This document shows positions 21,850-32,500 of a stretch of DNA of 64,000 nucleotides, piece by piece. Source of the DNA: Scolanthus callimorphus (Eukaryota > Cnidaria > Anthozoa > Actiniaria > Edwardsiidae). Each line of letters begins with the position of its first letter. The first letter of the stretch is position 1. The stretch lies in the NCBI GenBank assembly GCA_033964015.1, contig CM066919.1, positions 4,988,101 through 5,052,100 of the forward strand. The letters are read 5' to 3'. The translations under genes and the position numbers were made by a program. The notes beneath the pieces were generated by a model. The model was not told where the DNA came from. It did no database searches and was given only the letters and a program-made list of their open reading frames with translations.

Positions 21850-22975
21850 TTTTGGTATATATTAATAGAAAACCTCGAACCGAAAAAAATTGATACCTGT
21901 TCCGCTACGAAGAGCAGTCACGTGACAAGCTAGCACTGGAATTTGAGCCAAAATTTTCAATTAAAATGGGGAGTACAAGGAAAGTGAAGGATACCACAAA
22001 TTACCATTCATTTTGCTCCTTCCCTAGAGTAGTTTAAGGAATAGTTTTTGAAGTTTGGAAAAACCTTCCAAAAAGTGAGATATCCTGCAAAACAGGTCAC
22101 GTGACCTAATTTGCATATCAGATTTTCCTTAATATCTCCTTCCCAAATAGCGGTAGTCAACCTGCAAAGTCTATTTCATATAGCTATCCTAACCTTCTCA
22201 TTAAAAATATATATTTCACTTAGCTATTTCAATGCTAAGTACTCCCCATTTTCGAAAATTCATTTTAGCTGCCTTAAGGTCACGTGACCCTTGAAATGAA
22301 ATTTTATCCCCATCAAAATGTCAGAAATCTTAATATGTACCTCCCATAGACAGATGAACGTGATATGTCAAATTGCCCAAGCGTTATTGCAAAATATAAG
22401 TTTATGCTATTTTATTCGAAAACCAAGCCTTAATTCACCTGAGGAATGTTCGGTGCGCGGTCCAGGGGCATTTTGCGCGTAATTGTCCAAAACGGAAATG
22501 ACCAGGTCGATTGATATGTAATGGATATTTGTATAATTGTCACAATAATACAATCTCTGCATTTAGCTATCTGCATGTTTTCTTTTGTAATTTTTTTGTT
22601 TGGAAATTTTTGGACTATTTCCCACATAGGACTATTTCCCTTAAATCCGCTTTAGCGAGCAACGGTGGTCACCTAATTTCCTGGGCTTGGTTTAGTTTTC
22701 GCTTATTTTCGGTTTTCTGCGTGTGCTTCCCATGAACATGGCATTCCCTCCCCTCTAGCTCCCTCTTGCGGGAGCTAGGAAAGGAGGATCTCTCTGTACT
22801 CCTTTCGGGGCTCGGCCTCGTTTAGAGCTGGTGAGATACATTAAGCATACCTTGATGCGGGAAGCGATTTTGGCGCCATTAGTCGAAATGTATGTGCAAA
22901 TAAATCGAAACGAGGCTGGACGGGCATCGGTGCCCGTCCGGCCTCGACTTGACGTATTTGCCCATACCTTTCTTT
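21850..22975. other. Non-coding stretch with repeated CACGTG palindromes
   Basis: GTCACGTGAC occurs at about 21918, 22097 and 22281, an E-box-containing 10-bp palindrome. Otherwise it is AT-rich sequence with no gene recognised. Confidence 0.4.
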
Positions 22976-23375
22976 GTAAAGGGAGGCTCTGGTGACATCC
23001 ATTTGAGGAATTTGCTGATTGGATGGTTTTGAACGTTGGTGCATGCGCAGAAAGATCTTTCTCTTAACGGCTCTGTATCCATTCTCGAACCCAGAGCTCC
23101 CCGGCTCGTCACCTCGCGGGGGAGGCTCTGGTGACAGCCATTGACGCATGCGCGAGATTTGATACAGAGCCGCTGAGAGAAACACCTTTCTGCGCATGCC
23201 CCAACGTTTAAAATCAGCCAATCAGGGAAGGCCCTCAAATGGATGTCCCCAGAGCCTCCCCTGCGAGCAGACGAGCCGGGGAGCTCTGGGTTCGAGAATG
23301 TTCTGTATCAAATCTCGCGCATGCGTCAGTGGCTGTCACCAGAGCCTCCGCGAGAAGACGATCCGGGGAGGTCTG
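22976..23375. repeat. Nested inverted repeats around GGAGGCTCTGGTGACA
   Basis: Modules GGAGGCTCTGGTGACATCCA, GCATGCGCAGAAAG, GAGCTCCCCGGCTCGTC and GACGCATGCGCGAGATTTGA occur in alternating orientations at 22980-23130, 23115-23300 and 23300-23375. This is the structure expected for two overlapping copies of a TIR element in head-to-head arrangement. Short frames within have no independent support. Confidence 0.75.
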
Positions 23376-23885
23376 GGTAAGAAAATGATAAGCGTTTGTC
23401 TAGACATATCAAACTTATGTCATATAAAATGAACATTGACCTAGAGTGACCTCTTTGGTAACACTATCGCATTTCTCTTTGTTGCGTAAACCGGGACGTC
23501 CATATATGGGGTTTGATGAGATCATATTCCGGACCTCTTTAACACATGGCGTGTTCGAGAGTGAAACGCGCATCGAATGCTCCGCTCACTGCATTTATCG
23601 AGCAAAATCATCCACCAAATCTTAACCATAAAACGAGAAAAATCCATAGAAAGGATAATGATATCTCTACGAGGTGGTTATTACTGAGGTCGACAAGGGG
23701 AAAAAATGGTCAAAATACATTATGCTGGATAGAGTGGGGATAGAGTATTAATACGATGAGTAAACGTGATCAAAGTTGTTGTACAAAGTGGTAAATCGAC
23801 TAACAGGCTACCCTGCAACAGACATATTGATGCTTTCCTCGGTTTGAAATGCGATGAACGAAAATTTAATATAAAGACTTACTTG
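23376..23885. other. Non-coding stretch
   Basis: I see no gene or repeat structure in this interval; the bases TTG immediately before 23886 pair with TTG after 24404 as a possible target duplication. Confidence 0.4.
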
Positions 23886-24404
23886 GGGACTGTCCGTTAA
23901 TTACGTCGCAGGGGGGGCTGGTGGTTTTATAGGGGGGTTAAATTTTGCAGAACGTTGAAAAATTTGGGGGTAAATTTTTAGAACACGCGAAACTTTTCGG
24001 GGGTGCATTTCAGTGTCATGCAAATTTTCAACAGACTATAGGACTGAGATTGAGTGCAATTGCGTGAAACGCAGAGCACTGTATAAATCCGGAGTGTCCT
24101 AAGCCAACTAAAGCTTTCCCACTAAAGGTTTCTGTTCTTCTCCTCTCTTTTCTTGCCAGTTAGAGCTTGTTCTACCGGTACATCCTCTTCAACAATCGTA
24201 CTTAGTTTAGACGCCATTTTGATACTTACATTGTAGCTTAGTCAATTAGCGCGCAGGGGGAGGGGGGTAAAATTTCAAATAGCCGTTTTTCGAAGGGGGT
24301 AGAAATTGAAACTATACTTTTTTTGTACGGGGGTAAGTTTTCACAAAACCTACGAGCAGAAAAAACCACCAGCCCCCCCTGCGACGTAATTAACGAACAG
24401 TCCC
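23886..24404. mobile_element. 519-bp MITE, GGGACTGT...TIR
   Basis: TIRs of about 45 bp: left GGGACTGTCCGTTAATTACG then TCGCAGGGGGGGCTGGTGG; the right end is the inverted copy. Both flanks are TTG, compatible with a 3-bp target duplication as in PIF/Harbinger-like elements. Internal GGGGGTAAATTTT-like segments repeat in both halves. It encodes nothing recognisable. Confidence 0.82.
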
Positions 24405-25872
24405 TTGTTTACCTCGTAGGTAAACCATGGGAGATTGATGCCTTTGGGACGTTCTCGATATTTTCCCCCATCGATTTGAGCATTTGCCCCTCTCGCGTTA
24501 AAGACAAAGATAGCAACAGAACAACCAAAGCGCAAACTTTGAACCCCATATCCCGCACTATAATTTTAACGAACCCTAGCGTATTATACATCAAAATGCA
24601 CCAAATTTATCGAACGTCTCATTTTCCGGGGTAACGAAAGATTTGGTGGTCGTATTACAAAGCTAGGGGCAAATAATCGTCGAGCAGTCTTGCGTCAGTC
24701 GATCACGCACTCCTTTTGTGAGTCTACCCATCGTCGAAAATGTGCTCGATGCCGGACTTTGTTTTTTTAATTTTGAGTTTACACGAATAAAATATAATAG
24801 TCTAAGTGTTGTTCTTTCACAAACCGTAGGTAACAAAGAAGGCAGGGAACCAGAAGTGCTAAAAAATGAGAAAATCTTCAACATTTGCCATGAATTTATG
24901 TGACGGGTGTTGCGTGACATTGCGACTAAAACGGGATACAAGGAAATGTTAAAGAGGAGTTTCATATGGTTTGGTGAAAGTTGCTTGAGTACTGAGTGAT
25001 ATAATGAGTGAAAAGTATTATATCATCTGTAGGCCACGCTTGTGCACACTTAACAAACGCAATGAGCTAGCAACCACATGCAGGCAAATCCGCGCGGGTT
25101 GCCTGTGGTGTTCAAAACGTGACTCAGGCCCCTCGGCGGGGGGTAAAAACAAAATGGAGATCAAGAGAAGGATGTTTCTCGAGTACTGCAAGTTTTGGTC
25201 AATTTTCCTATGCTTTTTTCGCTAAGATATGAGGAAAAGTACTTACAGACCTTCCAAATAAGGTAAGGGGGAATTTCCTAATAAGGAAGTTTCGCAACGT
25301 CGGCAAAACGAAAGCTTTTGGCGAAATTTTCTTGATACATCAAAGTTTGTTTCAAGTCGGGCCTGCTGAAGCGTATAAAGGTACGAATTACGTCGAGCGC
25401 ACAGCGCACACATGCTGGCCCGAAACAAGTTTGTCGCATGTATAAATAAAATGTGCGCAGAACAACGAAATTGTCTCTCATTATACTATATTACTAGTAA
25501 TAGTTCTCACTAGAGCTTCCCCCGTGCTTTTTAAACTGCAGATGTAATAAGTATTCAATTAATTTTTTACACTATATCAAGCTTTCGCTGCTCATTTCAA
25601 CCGCTCGACCAGAAGCCCGGGAGACTAGGAACTATAGATAACGTGACTTGTAGGTCAAGTGTGTGTTTATTAGTATCCCGCCGCAATAACTGCCGTAATT
25701 TCATCTTATGACGGTATGGTTTGCACATAAATTATATTACAACATCGAGAAACTGTGGCAAAAGGCAGAAAAAGGCAGAAATAAGTTGGAACTGTCAGGA
25801 TGCCGTTACGATGTAGGCGGTTGTTTTATCTTTTACATCTCAAGGGGATATTATTTTCGTCTCCGATCCTAC
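24405..25872. other. Non-coding stretch
   Basis: No domain-bearing frame. A short CAAATAAGGTAAGGGGGAATTTCC segment near 25255 resembles CCAAATAAGGAAAGTAACTTCC near 27165. The right edge holds the GATCCTAC target duplication of the following element. Confidence 0.4.
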
Positions 25873-26941
25873 TAGGCTCGAGTCGATTGTGCTAGTAAAA
25901 CTGGCATATTATGCTAGTAGCACTGCTCGTTTTTTATCCAAATTATGCTCAAATTATGCTCGTTTTTCAAAATTATGCTACTTTTTTCAATATTATGCTC
26001 GACAAAAGATGGGCAAAACAGTAAGAAAGGTGAGTTTTATTCCCGGGGGGGGGGGGGGGGGGGGGTTCTCCCATGTAAGAGTGATTAGGGGTGCTCGTCG
26101 GGACATCGGAAAATATACCCTAAAAAATACCAGGACATAAAAAATCCAACCCCTAAAAAATACCTTATAAAACAAAAAGACCCCTAAAAAATACCAACAA
26201 TAAACCTTTTTTGTTATTGTTTATTGTTTTTCATCTCAAAACAAGCTTAGTTTAGAGCTATAAATGAACAAAGAAAGAAAGAAAACGTTTTGCTTGGTTT
26301 GTGACCCTGTCTTTCATTTGCGTACCCCTAAAAAATACCATTTATTAGTGAAAGCCACAATGTTTCTCCGATAACCCCTAAAAAATACCTGAGAGTCGGT
26401 TTTGACCCCTAAAAAATACGACGAGCACCCCTATCAGGTCGACATGTGAAGAACCCCCCCCCCCCCCCGGGGTTTTATTAACCTTTTATATTAATAAATC
26501 TCTTAGATGAGATAAGTAATACTGTGCGGGCTGCTTTAGTGGTTTTAAGTATCCGATCTCTAGCACTGTCAGCTCTTTTGGGTCCTTGCAAGACCTGAAA
26601 GTTCTCGGGCTCTGCTTCGGGGGTGGAGGACGCCATTTTGTCACGTTGTCACACCTATGAGAGTGGGACTGGGAACAAGGTTTTCTAGACTTCCGGTTCC
26701 GGTTCTTCCCAACAAAACTAAAAAACTAGGCCCTAGATATCGCCGAACGTTTATTTGGAGAGCTTATTTTATGTCTGAAGTCAATTTATCATTTACGATA
26801 AGGGATATTTGAGCCTGGTTTTAGCACTTCCGGTCTTCAAAATACAAATTATGCTAGCATTGTTGACAAAAAATCTAAAAAATTATGCTCGTTTTGACGA
26901 ATTATGCCAAAAATTATGCTAGCACAATCGACTCGAGCCTA
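25873..26941. mobile_element. hAT-like non-autonomous element with 8-bp target duplication
   Basis: TIRs begin TAGGCTCGAGTCGATTGTGC and the right end is the inverted copy ending CTCGAGCCTA. Identical 8-bp flanks GATCCTAC lie at 25865-25872 and 26942-26949. Subterminal AATTATGCTCGTTTT-like repeats follow both ends in inverted orientation. TAG...CTA termini with an 8-bp duplication point to the hAT superfamily. There is no transposase frame, and the middle is occupied by the nested element at 26042-26471. Confidence 0.9.
26042..26471. mobile_element. Second hAT-like element nested in the first
   Basis: Termini are CCCGGG plus a G-run on the left and the inverse on the right, then GTTCTCCCATGT / ACATGTGAAGAAC and GGGGTGCTCGTCG / CGACGAGCACCCC. 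Flanking 8-mers GTTTTATT (26034-26041 and 26472-26479) are identical. The interior carries seven or eight copies of CCCCTAAAAAATACC, spaced irregularly. It inserted after the host element. Confidence 0.88.
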
Positions 26942-26949
26942 GATCCTAC

Positions 26950-28154
26950 ACGCAAATTTCATGAATTTGGCATAGAAAGAAACCGGTTTGATACTTTTAA
27001 CGCTATTTTAGCCTAGATTTGCCCTTTTAAGAAAACTAACTACGATTCATCATGTTTTTGGAGTGTTTTTGATGCAAAATATCACGGATAAAAGACGTAG
27101 CCCGCTTGAGCTCTTTTAGAGATTTTGACCTCGAGGGTAGGCTAACAGCACGCGTATCTCCCAAATAAGGAAAGTAACTTCCTTATATGAGACACGGCCT
27201 TATGAGCAACATTTGTGGGGCGCAAAAGCGCGGCTGTTTCAGATAACCCACGAACCCACCGTTATCAGCTTGTTGGAGTTTGTCAATTTACAAAACCGTT
27301 AAGATACATGTGAAATTCTATAAGGCGAAACTCTACATTCTAACCAAAAGTGCTAAAAGCCGTCAAAACTCTTACGAAACTCTAGCGAAATACCGAAAAC
27401 TCTTCTGAAAACTATTGTGTCACAATTCCAAAACGACTATTAATACACATTACTCAGAAACACTTGCGCACAAAAATATTGTTTGAAAACTCTTTGAATA
27501 TGAATACTAGTGAAAGCCTAAAGCCAATTGATCTTTCCGGAAATACTTACAACGGAGAACAGAACACAAGACTTTAGACTCTCGTTGGCTGTCTCTGCTT
27601 CGCGACTTCTCTGCTTTTGCTCTTTTTCAATCGCTGCTCCCTAATAACCTATATCTGCGTTTTTATACCAGCTATCACCTAAAGCTGCTAAAGAGCTTAT
27701 AATAGAACTTAATTTAACAGAACTAAAAAACGCGTTCCGCCCTTGCCAGATTTCCGGCTTAGTAGCGGAGCTCCAGCTTAGGAGCGGAGCACCATAGATA
27801 AGAGAAAAACGTATACAGTAACCCTTGGAGTTCATTTTTGAACGTCACGGACATTGTGGTCCATTTTGATGACGTCATTGATGACGTAAGGGCACGTGAC
27901 TTTGGTGTAAAGTTCCTCTTACGGTCTTTAAAAGTTTGTCCAAGTTTGGCTTCTATAGAAGCTTCCCTTCGGGAGATATGATGTTTTCTTTAGTGTCCGT
28001 CCGTACGTCCGTCCGTCCGTCCGTGTACACATGGGAACCCTGTGGTATACAAAGAAAAAATTATTTCTCTTCAAGGAATATGCTAAGATAACCATACTTG
28101 GGATATTTTGTCTATGCTACAAGGGGGGTGCTGTAGCACGCTCACGTGATGTGA
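26950..28154. other. Non-coding stretch with (CCGT)n
   Basis: A short (CCGT)n-like microsatellite is at 27997-28023. AGCGGAGCTCC and AGCGGAGCACCATAG at 27765-27795 recur at 49050-49090, marking a dispersed repeat. Segment 28075-28150 (GCTAAGATAACCATACTTGG...) matches the CRE array at 45835-45905. Confidence 0.5.
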
Positions 28155-29390
28155 AGTCACAGGGAGCTCACCTTTACAGTTTAAACAAGAAAAATAATAA
28201 AAATCTTTCCATTTTTCGCTGAATAAAACGAAAGGAATCTATTTTCTTTGCCCTGAGTTCTGGTCTTTTCTGATTGGCTAATTATGCTTTGCCCAGACTC
28301 GCCCACTAGGGCCTCATTACCACGAAATGGCTTCCGTCTGGCGCTAACCTCGTAAAAAGAGACAAGGGATGAAACAACTTTGAGTAGCCCTCGGAAAACG
28401 CTTCTAAAAAATAGAAGATTTAGGAATTATCGCCCAAAACTCGAGAGAGTTATTAATGAATGATTGCTTTCAAATCCTGGTGTGATTCTAACACAATCAA
28501 GCTAAATTCAAGCCCCCGCGGGGCCACAAATTTAAACCTCGATTTTCGTCTTGGAAAACCGTACGCCGGGGAGGACGGAAGTAAAATTCTCGCTTCCGGT
28601 TTTAAGCCAGGGCAGCACACGTGTGTCGCATTTTAACGCGGAACAATGAGCTTTGCGCCAACATTCGAAAGCTCAGCAGAGTGCTGCATTTAATTCCGCC
28701 AAAATTATTACTACACTTGTTCAAATGTTTTTCGTCTCAAAACATTCATTTCTGAGCGAATGTCTGTTTGAATCAGCGTTCCATGAACTCTCGAAAGACG
28801 AAACGCTTCAGTTTATATTATTACAAAGAAGCGCTCATTTCTGCGCGAATGTCTGAAAAGAACGAGTTATTTCTTCACATGAAACCACTTCTCCCTACAA
28901 TCAGTGTATACAATCCATTATTCTTTGATCGGCAATGGAAAGCACAACATTCCGCTACTTCATTGTTGCCACACTGCACTGAGCTCAATTTAATTTATTT
29001 GCAAACTTTCAAAATAGTTCCCGATCTTGAAAATTTATAATTATAATTATTTATTTGTGTCCTTCTACAAATTAGGTCAATAAGCTGACTATAACGATCA
29101 CTTTCCTAGAGTCGATGATGGCAGTCACTGCTGCCCAAAAAAATAACTGGTTCTCTTTAGTTTGAATAGTTCATAATTGCAACGTTGAAAGCACTCATCG
29201 TCACGTAGCGCTCATCTTCAAGCATTCGATCGTACGCGCAACGGTCACGACAATCACAATTCACTTCCGGTCTTTTGTAGCAATCTACTTCCGTCCTCCC
29301 CGGCGTACAGTCTACGGAACATAGCCATATTTGGCAAGACCTTGTTCTGAGCCTCTATCTCATGCAGCGCCATCTTTGAAGCAGAAGTTT
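28155..29390. repeat. Dispersed repeat, copy A (interrupted)
   Basis: 28155-28375 and 28536-28564 plus 29309-29370 are the reverse complement of 45240-45572. Shared text includes GGGAGCTCACCTTTACAG, GGCTTCCGTCTGGCGCTAAC and TCTACGGAACATAGCCATAT. Relative to copy B this copy has two extra blocks: about 160 bp at 28376-28535, and the 740-bp element at 28565-29304. Confidence 0.88.
28565..29304. mobile_element. 740-bp TIR element with GTAC target duplication
   Basis: TIRs start GCCGGGGAGGACGGAAGTA on both ends. GTAC occurs immediately outside both ends (28561-28564, 29305-29308). Copy B of the surrounding repeat at about 45327 has the uninterrupted site with one GTAC, so insertion with a 4-bp duplication is directly visible. 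Two direct copies of CATTTCTG(A/C)GCGAATGTCTG lie inside (28748-28770 and 28838-28856). No transposase. Confidence 0.92.
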
Positions 29391-30787
29391 TCGATTTTCC
29401 AACTTTCTTGCGCCTATTTCATGGTCAGATTGCAACAACTGGCCAACTTATCTGTCTACTGACCTGTAAGTGATGTTAGAGGCCAGCCTTAACTGGTTCT
29501 GTTTTCGATTATATTCATAATTTCGGAACAAATAGCAGTCGAAGTGACTTCGGTGTCGAATTTCGGCATCGGGCCAATTCCATACACAACAAGACGTTCG
29601 AGAGCCGAAGGAAAAGAGCTATTTTTATCAGGGTTTCTTCACCGATCTCCAAATCAGGTAAGCCATTTACATTAAGGGTCTTAGTACTTCGATATGTAAG
29701 CGATCGACCTTATGCATTCGTCTCCTTCCATTAATATTTCTCGGGATTTGAAGTATTCACGACACGTCATGGCCACTACCTCAGGTTCATGCTCTTCTTG
29801 TACTCTTTCGCGAGGCTTGGTTAGCTATTTGTTTACTCATGCTGAATACTCTGCTGAATACTTTTTGCTACTTGTGTACAATGTTTTAACGGACTTGAAA
29901 ACACATCAAAACGGAGGTTTCATCGAACAAGGGCGTCGAAGGCATGACATTTGTTTTCTAAATTTCACTCGTTTTGTTTTGTAAGCTTTGTGATCTAAAA
30001 TCGTGCCGTGTAAAACATTTTCGTTGTTTCTGTTCTTACTTTGTGCTACATATAAAATGAGCTGCTCATCTATAGAAATCATTCTTAGATGTTAGGGCTG
30101 CATCTAGGGTTTTACAAAATAAAAATAAAATAAAAATAGGGGCAGCAAAGATGCCAACTCATGCACATTTTGCGGGAGACTCAAGAGTGTTAACCTTGTC
30201 TCCCACTTAATTTTCGGATGATCTGTCTCATATCTCCATAATATCTCCTGCAAAAATTATAATGGAATATCACATTAAATAGACTCATCTACCCAGTGAA
30301 ATTACATATGCTCAGAGGCCAAACTTTGTAACTCTGGGGTCTCTGGGCAATTTCATCTCAATTAAACTGTGATGAGCTCACGTTTGATCGCATACTCTCA
30401 TCAACTCTCATTCCACATGATTCCATTTGCCGGGCATTGTAGGATGTATTCTGAAGTCGAACCCATCTTGGTGGCCTTTTTTCAATTAGTTGAATGTTAT
30501 TGTATAAGGAGCGAGCGAACAGTAAAAGGGCTCAAAGCCCCATAATTTTCGCAGATTTCAAGAGAAGTACAACTAGATATTATTGTAGAACAGTTTTTTA
30601 ATCGTAATTTTAAAAATTTCCATTGTATATTTTTCTCGCGATTTACATGTCCATACATTCTCTGTATTTTGCCGTTAATTCTTCTCACAAATCAGTAGCC
30701 TGGGTAGCCTACGGATGTATTGATTGAATTGTTCTGCTTCTCCTACAGGAACAGTGCCTTGTCATAGCCTCATAGATCCCAACACAT
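29391..30787. other. Non-coding stretch
   Basis: A frame at 29712-29984 has no recognised domain. I see no tandem or inverted repeats of note. Confidence 0.4.
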
Positions 30788-31150
30788 GATAGACTAGACG
30801 AACTTTCGGAAAATCGTACTTCATGAGGCATTTTTTAGTAAAAGCTGGCAACAAGTGCCATCTTATGCGAAATTTTACGCTGAATCCGAATTTTTTTGTT
30901 GCCAATGCAGATTTTGCATTTTAGGAGGTGAAATGACGTCATGATTGACAGCTGTCACACAAACCTCTACAATGAATTTTTCGCCGATTTTTCTTTTCAA
31001 ATTTTAATGGCCAGTGAAATTCAAATGTGTAAGTGGCAATGTGATATTCAAAAAAATGTATCTTTTGTTATGGGATAGGGTGATTGATGGGCGTAGAACG
31101 TCATCCAAAATGGCGGATCCAAGATGGCCGCCGTGCCGCCATTTTGGATA

Positions 31151-32094
31151 TCTGTTGATTGTTTGAGGCCATCACGTTCAAAGGCTAAACTTTAAAACAA
31201 AACTTAAACGATTTTTCAATGCATAAAAAGTAGCAACTGACATCCACAAAATTAGCATCCACAAAATTAGAGCGGTTTTCATATGACTGTAGTGAAACCA
31301 ATCGCAAAGTAATTACACGAATTCTGAACAAAACCTATAGGAGTAATTACAAAGTAATTGCGAATTACTCACGACAGTCATCTGAAATCCACTCTATAGC
31401 AAGTTAGTCGTCCCTACTGTAAAAGTTCTCACTATGACTATTGATTTCAAAGCCTATCACTGAGTCAAATACATCTACGACTATTGGTTTCAATGCATGC
31501 AGAATATTCCTCTTACACACACAAGAATAATAATGATAAGAAAAAGCAGGGATAAAGGGGGAAATCATTCTATGGCAATTTAGGCGTTGCTCCAGCCTTT
31601 TCCGAATTTTTTTTTATAGCCTGGTGGTAGCAACTTTGAACTTATAAGCAAAAGTAGCGAATGTAAGACTTTAATTTGTCCTCGGAGTAGCTTTCCTCTC
31701 TATGCTTGAAAGCCCTTTCCTATTCCAACCCCTTCCTTGTCTGAGGTTTCCTTTTGAGGTTTTCTGCTGGTCCTGAGTTTCCGCTATTTTTCGATTATGC
31801 CACGGGGGCAGCAGATTGCATGATCGTTGTGAACGAACTTTTGATATAAGGACTTCAAAGGCACAGTTTTGTTGCCGGGACTAAGGATGATCATCGAAAA
31901 ATGGTGATATCGTTTAGATCGTAAAATCAAGCGGCGGTGAATCTGATTCACCTTTTCATATTGATTTGCCTTTTATATAATGGCTTCATTCGACCAGCAG
32001 CACTGCATTTCATACTGTGATACCTTGAATTCATTGTCAGGTATTTATTTCCATGTCTTTTTTGACTACCAGACTGATAGTTTCTAAAAATCAA
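31151..32094. other. Interior of the long-TIR element
   Basis: AT-rich, with no gene recognised. Ends in ATCAA (32090-32094), the left BEL target duplication. Confidence 0.45.
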
Positions 32095-32457
32095 TGATTT
32101 GACCACAACTCTCATTATAACTGCATTTGTTTAATCCACGGTTTTGCACTTCTGTTACAGGAACAAAGTCAACTACAAATACACCGCAATATTGTTAATA
32201 TTAAAGTTCTAAGATATAATGATTGTAATGGTATTAAAAGAAATCTGATAAACTATACTTACAATCTTGTGGACTACTTCGCATGAGTGTTCTGCTGGAC
32301 TGAATATTAATTTCTGAGCCTGAGCTTTTATACTACATGCTTGCATGCTTGTTGTGTAAGGATTATGTAATCTATGAATTCCTGTTTTTTTGTGTGTGTT
32401 TTTTACTTAAACTAATTAAGCAGTTCATTATGTTAATATTGTCGTGTGGGCGAAACA
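32095..32457 (-). repeat. BEL 3' LTR
   Basis: 363 bp, TG...CA on both strands; on the minus strand it starts TGTTTCGCCCACACGAC. It matches 38770-39130. Confidence 0.95.
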
Positions 32458-32466
32458 CTCCCTCCT
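32458..32466 (-). other. BEL polypurine tract
   Basis: Minus strand reads AGGAGGGAG directly before the 3' LTR, the expected plus-strand priming site; it is short. Confidence 0.6.
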
Positions 32467-32500
32467 AGTTAGGAGTCTGCGACTAACGTGATTCTTGGTT

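Noticed and set aside
22841..23238. Minus-strand frames of about 120 codons
   Set aside because: They cross inverted repeat modules of a TIR element and share no known domain.
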